Origin: Pseudomonadota bacterium
GTDB lineage: Bacteria > Pseudomonadota > Gammaproteobacteria > QQUJ01
Length of the DNA stretch: 64,000 nt
Assembly: GCA_008501635.1 (NCBI GenBank)
Contig: QQUJ01000023.1
Location: 79,428 to 143,427 of the forward strand
Reading direction: 5' to 3'
Shown: piece after piece, positions 60,655 to 64,000 of the stretch
Position numbering within the stretch: position 1 is the first letter of the stretch
How the letters are laid out: every line of letters begins with the position of its first letter
Translations under genes and position numbers: made by a program
Notes under the pieces: generated by a model
Told to the model about the DNA's origin: nothing
Database searches by the model: none
The model's input: only the letters and a program-made list of their open reading frames with translations

Positions 60655-60834
60655 TCAAACGGCTCTATCGAGCCTCTCACTGTAACGATGGCATTCGTAA
60701 CACTGCTTGGTAGGAAGCACCTGTGCGATCTGCGGCACCTGCTGCCCGGTGTCGGTCGAAAATGCCGCCGACAACACCATGCCTATAAAGATGCCGAAAC
60801 CGATGCAGCCGGTAACGATGATGAAACTGATCAT
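60655..60834 (-). CDS. 59-residue single-pass membrane protein with CxxCH haem motif
   Basis: ATG 60834 follows AAAGGGG at good spacing; an ATG at 60867 would add 11 residues. One hydrophobic helix (MISFIIVTGCIGFGIFIGMV) is followed by a short Ser/Thr/Gln linker and LPTKQCYECHRYSERLDRAV. CYECH is a c-type haem attachment sequence placed on the likely periplasmic side of an uncleaved anchor. It could be a mini-cytochrome or an assembly factor. No family recognised and the frame is short, so chance cannot be excluded. Confidence 0.5.
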   Translation of the reverse strand: MISFIIVTGCIGFGIFIGMVLSAAFSTDTGQQVPQIAQVLPTKQCYECHRYSERLDRAV

Positions 60835-61199
60835 GCCGAACCCCTTTCTGGTGTAACGGGCGGGCATTCCTCTTAGCGAATCGGTGCTCTCCTAGCTTAC
60901 AAACCTCCCTGCCACGCCAAGGAAAAAGCCTTTATTTCCCCTAAGTTGGGCAAGGTTTATCTCAACTTACCGGAAGAGGCTAGCCCTAAATTACTGATCC
61001 AGCAACTCAATTATCGAATAATTCACTCGACTATTGTTGATCTTTGTCACAAAACCGTAATCGATTCTTCCATTTTTCCAGCCGGACATTTCCAGATAGC
61101 CGTTATTCAGGTGCTTGGCCATAGGGAAACACGCCTCGCAAAACCCCCCTGCCCTGCGTAAAATCCCAAGCCCGCAAACCGCACAGGAGAACCATCGGC
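60835..61199. other. AT-richer intergenic region before yajQ
   Basis: No convincing gene. The region is lower in GC than its surroundings. TAAAAT about 40 bases before the yajQ start is the likely -10 box of yajQ. A 43-codon minus-strand frame (60991-61122) is noted under rejected items. Confidence 0.4.
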
Positions 61200-61682
61200 A
61201 TGCCCTCATTCGATGTCGTATCGGAGATCGACGAGCACGAATTGACCAACGCGATTGACCAGGCCAATCGCGAAATCGGCAACCGTTTCGACTTCAAGGG
61301 CAGCAGCGCCCGGGTGGATCGCAACGCTTTTGAGCTGACGCTGATCGCCGACGCCGAGTTTCAGGTGAAGCAGGTGGATGATGTATTGCAGAAAAAACTG
61401 GCTGCGCGCGGAATCGATCTGGGCTGCCTGGAAATGGGCGAGATCGTCATGAGCGGAAAGGAGGCGCGGCAACTCGTCAAGGTGCGCCAGGGTGTCGACA
61501 AGGACCTCGCCCGCAAGATCGTCAAGCTGATCAAGGATTCCAAGCTTAAGGTCCAGGCCCAGATACAGGGCGAACAGGTGCGCGTCACCGGCAAGAAGCG
61601 TGATGACCTGCAGGAGGTGATTACGCTGCTACGCGGCGCAAAACTCGAGCTGCCGCTGCAGTACATCAACTTCCGCGACTGA
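61200..61682 (+). CDS. yajQ: YajQ-family nucleotide/cyclic-di-GMP-binding protein
   Basis: 160 residues, ATG 61200 with AGGAG upstream; the family is about 160-165 residues. Recognisable: [73 protein letters not shown] and the ending [10 protein letters not shown]. Two ferredoxin-like halves form the fold. In Xanthomonas YajQ proteins bind cyclic-di-GMP and act with a transcription factor; others bind ATP/GTP or RNA. Its presence with several GGDEF proteins suggests a shared signalling network. Confidence 0.96.
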   Translation: MPSFDVVSEIDEHELTNAIDQANREIGNRFDFKGSSARVDRNAFELTLIADAEFQVKQVDDVLQKKLAARGIDLGCLEMGEIVMSGKEARQLVKVRQGVDKDLARKIVKLIKDSKLKVQAQIQGEQVRVTGKKRDDLQEVITLLRGAKLELPLQYINFRD

Positions 61683-61737
61683 CAGCCCACTCTCAATGCC
61701 GTTTTGACAGTCGAGCGCTGCGCTTGTCGCCCACCTT

Positions 61738-63651
61738 ATGCTGACACTCTCTGACATCGCTCTCTATCGCGGGCCGCGCTGCCTGTTCGAAGCGGTCAAC
61801 CTGACGCTCTATGCCGGTCAGAAGATCGGGATAACGGGTCGCAACGGTACCGGGAAATCGAGTCTCCTGGCCCTGATCCGTGGTGAATTGCACGCCGATC
61901 GCGGTGACTGCACGCTGCCAGCCGACGTGCGTATCGCACATGTTGCGCAGGAAACGCCGGCCCTTGCGCGCGGCGCGCTCGAGTACGTCATCGATGGCGA
62001 CAGCGTGCTGCGGAAAACTGAAACGGCACTGCTGGCCGCGGAGCGCGCCAACGACGGCGAGCTTCTCGCGCACCTCCATCACGACTATGAAGTGCTGGGA
62101 GGTTATACGGCACAGGCCCGCGCAGCGCGGCTGCTGAACGGTTTAGGTTTTGCACAGCCGGATTTGCAGCGCCCGGTGAAGGATTTCTCAGGCGGCTGGC
62201 GCATGCGACTGAATCTTGCTCAGGCGTTGATGTGTCCTTCGGATCTCCTGCTGCTCGATGAACCGACCAATCATCTGGATCTCGATGCCGTAATCTGGCT
62301 CGAGGATTGGCTCAACAGCTACTCCGGAACCCTGCTGCTCATTTCCCACGATCGGGATTTTCTGGATCGCATCGTGACCCACGTGGTGCACATCGAAGCG
62401 CAGCGTCTGCGTCTCTACAAGGGCAACTACTCCGAATTTGAACGGCAGCGCTGCGAACAGCTCATGCAACACCAGGCGCTGTACGAGAAACAACAGCGCG
62501 AGATCAAACACATTCAGACGTTCGTCGATCGGTTTCGCGCCAAGGCCACGAAGGCGCGCCAGGCGCAGAGTCGACTCAAAACCCTGGAGCGCCTCGAGCG
62601 TATCGAAGCGGCGCATATCGACTCGCCGTTTCATTTTGCGTTTCGCGAATCGGGGGAACTCCCTTCCCCGTTGTTGAAAATCGAGCATGCCAGCGTCGGT
62701 TATCGACCTGAAGCACCGGTGATCAGAGACTTGAATCTCACCCTGCAACCCGGGCAGCGGCTCGGCTTGCTGGGGCGCAACGGCGCCGGCAAATCGACCT
62801 TGGTCAAGTTGCTGGCCGGCGATCTGCAGCCTCTGAGTGGCGAGGTGCTGCCGGCGAAAAAGCTGCGTGTCGGTTACTTCGCACAACATCAACTGGAACA
62901 ACTGCCGGCCGACGAGAGCCCCTTCCGAGCGCTGCAACGTATCGCACCCGATCAGAGCGAGCAGTCGCTGCGCGACTATCTGGGTGGCTTCGACTTCCGC
63001 GGTGATCGGCTCACCGAGCCGTGCGGCACGTTCTCAGGCGGGGAAAAGGCGCGCCTGGTCTTGGCGCTGATCGCCTGGCAGGCGCCCAATCTGCTGTTGC
63101 TCGACGAACCAACCAATCACCTGGATCTGGAGATGCGCCACGCGCTCAATCGCGCACTCCAGAACTACCAGGGAGCACTGGTTCTGGTCTCGCACGATCG
63201 TCATCTGCTGCGCGCCACCACCGACGAGTTTGTTCTTGTACACTCGGGCAACGCCCATCCGTTCGACGGCGATCTCGAGGACTACCGCCGTTGGGTGACC
63301 ACCGAGCAGGCCAAAATCGAAGCTCCGCGAACGGCAGAGGCAACCGGAGACAACAGTGCAACAAACCGCAAAGCTCTGCGTCGCGACGCCGCCGAGCTGC
63401 GTCAGCGACGCAAACCCCTGCTCAATGAAATTCACAAGCTCGAGCGTGATCTGGAACGCCTGAGCCACGAGAAAAAAGAGCTCGAAAAACTCCTCGCCGA
63501 CCCCGATCTGTATGGCGAGAACAGCAAGGACGCGCTGAAAAGAACCCTGATGACCCAGGCGCAGCTTGAACGCGATATCGCGACCGCCGAGCAGCGCTGG
63601 CTGACGCTGCATGAAGCACTCGAGGCGTACGACCTCCAGGAGACGGTCTGA
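61738..63651 (+). CDS. yheS: ABC-F ATPase YheS
   Basis: 637 residues. Two ABC modules: Walker A GRNGTGKSSLLALIRGEL and GRNGAGKSTLVKLLAGDL; signatures FSGGWRMRLNLAQALM and FSGGEKARLVLALIAW; Walker B LLLLDEPTNHLDLD and LLLLDEPTNHLDLE. The inter-domain linker (HIQTFVDRFRAKATKARQAQ) and a C-terminal basic coiled coil (LRQRRKPLLNEIHKLERDLE) are typical of YheS. ABC-F proteins bind the ribosomal E site and ease stalled peptides. It is the second ABC-F protein in the window, besides Uup. Confidence 0.95.
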   Translation: MLTLSDIALYRGPRCLFEAVNLTLYAGQKIGITGRNGTGKSSLLALIRGELHADRGDCTLPADVRIAHVAQETPALARGALEYVIDGDSVLRKTETALLAAERANDGELLAHLHHDYEVLGGYTAQARAARLLNGLGFAQPDLQRPVKDFSGGWRMRLNLAQALMCPSDLLLLDEPTNHLDLDAVIWLEDWLNSYSGTLLLISHDRDFLDRIVTHVVHIEAQRLRLYKGNYSEFERQRCEQLMQHQALYEKQQREIKHIQTFVDRFRAKATKARQAQSRLKTLERLERIEAAHIDSPFHFAFRESGELPSPLLKIEHASVGYRPEAPVIRDLNLTLQPGQRLGLLGRNGAGKSTLVKLLAGDLQPLSGEVLPAKKLRVGYFAQHQLEQLPADESPFRALQRIAPDQSEQSLRDYLGGFDFRGDRLTEPCGTFSGGEKARLVLALIAWQAPNLLLLDEPTNHLDLEMRHALNRALQNYQGALVLVSHDRHLLRATTDEFVLVHSGNAHPFDGDLEDYRRWVTTEQAKIEAPRTAEATGDNSATNRKALRRDAAELRQRRKPLLNEIHKLERDLERLSHEKKELEKLLADPDLYGENSKDALKRTLMTQAQLERDIATAEQRWLTLHEALEAYDLQETV

Positions 63652-63777
63652 GCCCTTCCTTCGTGAACGTGGGAAACCCGGGAACCCCCGCCCGTATCAA
63701 TCCGCCCTTTTCCACCGTAGCGCGAGCCTCCGGCCACCCGTGAGCGGATACCGCTTACCGGAGGTTCTAGAACCTAT

Positions 63778-64000
63778 GGAACGTCTGAATAAGTGATGCA
63801 AACCAGCACGGCCGATTCAATATGTTTGTGTTTTTCATCATAAGGAGCGTTTGCAGGCAGTATTCGGCTCAATATGGGCCGTTTTCTAGCCGTTTTGTGC
63901 GCCGTTGCGGTTTATCAGGCGCACCAATCCTATGTCGGGCATCGCAATCGTCGCCGCGCCAGGTACAGATTGGTCAATGCACTCAGTACAAACAAGGCAT
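63778..64000. mobile_element. Right-hand end of an IS5-like insertion sequence, cut by the window edge
   Basis: The end sequence GGAACGTCTGAATAAG begins at 63778 and resembles the MITE ends. About 150 non-coding bases separate it from a minus-strand transposase C-terminus at 63930. The rest of the element lies beyond the window. Assignment to the IS5 family rests on the short C-terminal match and the end sequence. Confidence 0.5.
63930..64000 (-). CDS. Transposase C-terminal fragment (IS5-like)
   Basis: The minus frame entering at 63998 reads ALFVLSALTNLYLARRRLRC, two more residues and stop TAG at 63930. Ends of IS5-family DDE transposases typically read LFALSNLWMARRRL, which this resembles. 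The catalytic residues would lie outside the window, so activity cannot be judged. No other frame here is open. Confidence 0.5.
   Translation of the reverse strand, partial: ALFVLSALTNLYLARRRLRCPT

Noticed and set aside
60991..61122. 43-codon minus-strand frame (MAKHLNNGYLEMSGWKNG and onward)
   Set aside because: Composition is protein-like but the RBS is distant, no homologue is known to me and it sits in an AT-rich promoter region; not supported enough to list.
1..64000. CRISPR array, prophage, toxin-antitoxin or defence island
   Set aside because: No regularly spaced repeats, cas, integrase, phage structural, restriction or paired toxin/antitoxin genes are visible anywhere in the window.

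Overview
The window is GC-rich gammaproteobacterial chromosome. Gamma-typical genes are present (ppsR, ycgL, yhcB/zapG, yajQ, DUF484-GGDEF, uup, yheS, ychF, metH). A DsrS-like gene and several small c-type haem-motif proteins point to a sulfur-oxidising lineage such as the Chromatiales. That placement is inference from gene content, because no rRNA or phylogenetic marker is present. No prophage, CRISPR array or large island is visible. The accessory content is small: palindromic repeats, MITE-like elements, one IS fragment at the right edge and several decaying genes.

Left part (1-17 kb), mostly minus strand: the start of a Ca2+/Na+ antiporter, a large secreted protein of unknown function, a PLP-dependent decarboxylase, then a REP-type repeat cluster that appears to truncate an Lrp-like gene. 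Next are ppsR (plus strand), an M48 protease overlapping a DUF898 membrane protein, and a MoxR ATPase / metallopeptidase-VWA / DsrS cluster. An ABC importer of the ferric/2-aminoethylphosphonate type follows, with its own DeoR regulator, divergent from a HisN-like phosphatase. A sigma70-like promoter and paired TGTGGA repeats lie in the divergent gap.

Middle (17-45 kb): an elongator tRNA-Met with promoter and terminator, a periplasmic-sensor PAS-GGDEF-EAL protein, ychF, a methyltransferase-like membrane protein, a 21-residue membrane peptide, a DUF484-GGDEF cyclase, a Lon-like protease and a DUF4197 protein. A 0.5-kb palindromic element precedes an NDH-2-like dehydrogenase. Envelope genes (NlpC/P60, yheT, yihY, FKBP) follow, then a CHASE2 Ser/Thr kinase, an FHA protein, ppiB, a DnaJ-related gene without a canonical start, and uup. 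Next come a wrecked PAS-GGDEF-EAL pseudogene, a cold-shock gene, an HDOD protein, DUF502, an alpha/beta hydrolase and ycgL.

Right part (45-64 kb): metH and fhs (folate one-carbon metabolism), an AEC permease, a small cytochrome c, ybaN, a CoA-transferase, lipoproteins, a multiply broken small gene, an M20 peptidase, zapG and a glutathione S-transferase. A 160-bp MITE follows, then a 59-residue membrane peptide carrying CxxCH, yajQ, yheS and the end of an IS5-like element.

Themes: cyclic-di-GMP signalling is prominent (two intact GGDEF proteins, one dead one, YajQ, HDOD), and Ser/Thr phosphorylation is represented by a kinase-FHA pair. I see no clear new multi-gene system. The most unusual items are the tiny CxxCH membrane protein, the missing start of the DnaJ-related gene, the MITE/IS family and the 0.5-kb palindromic element.
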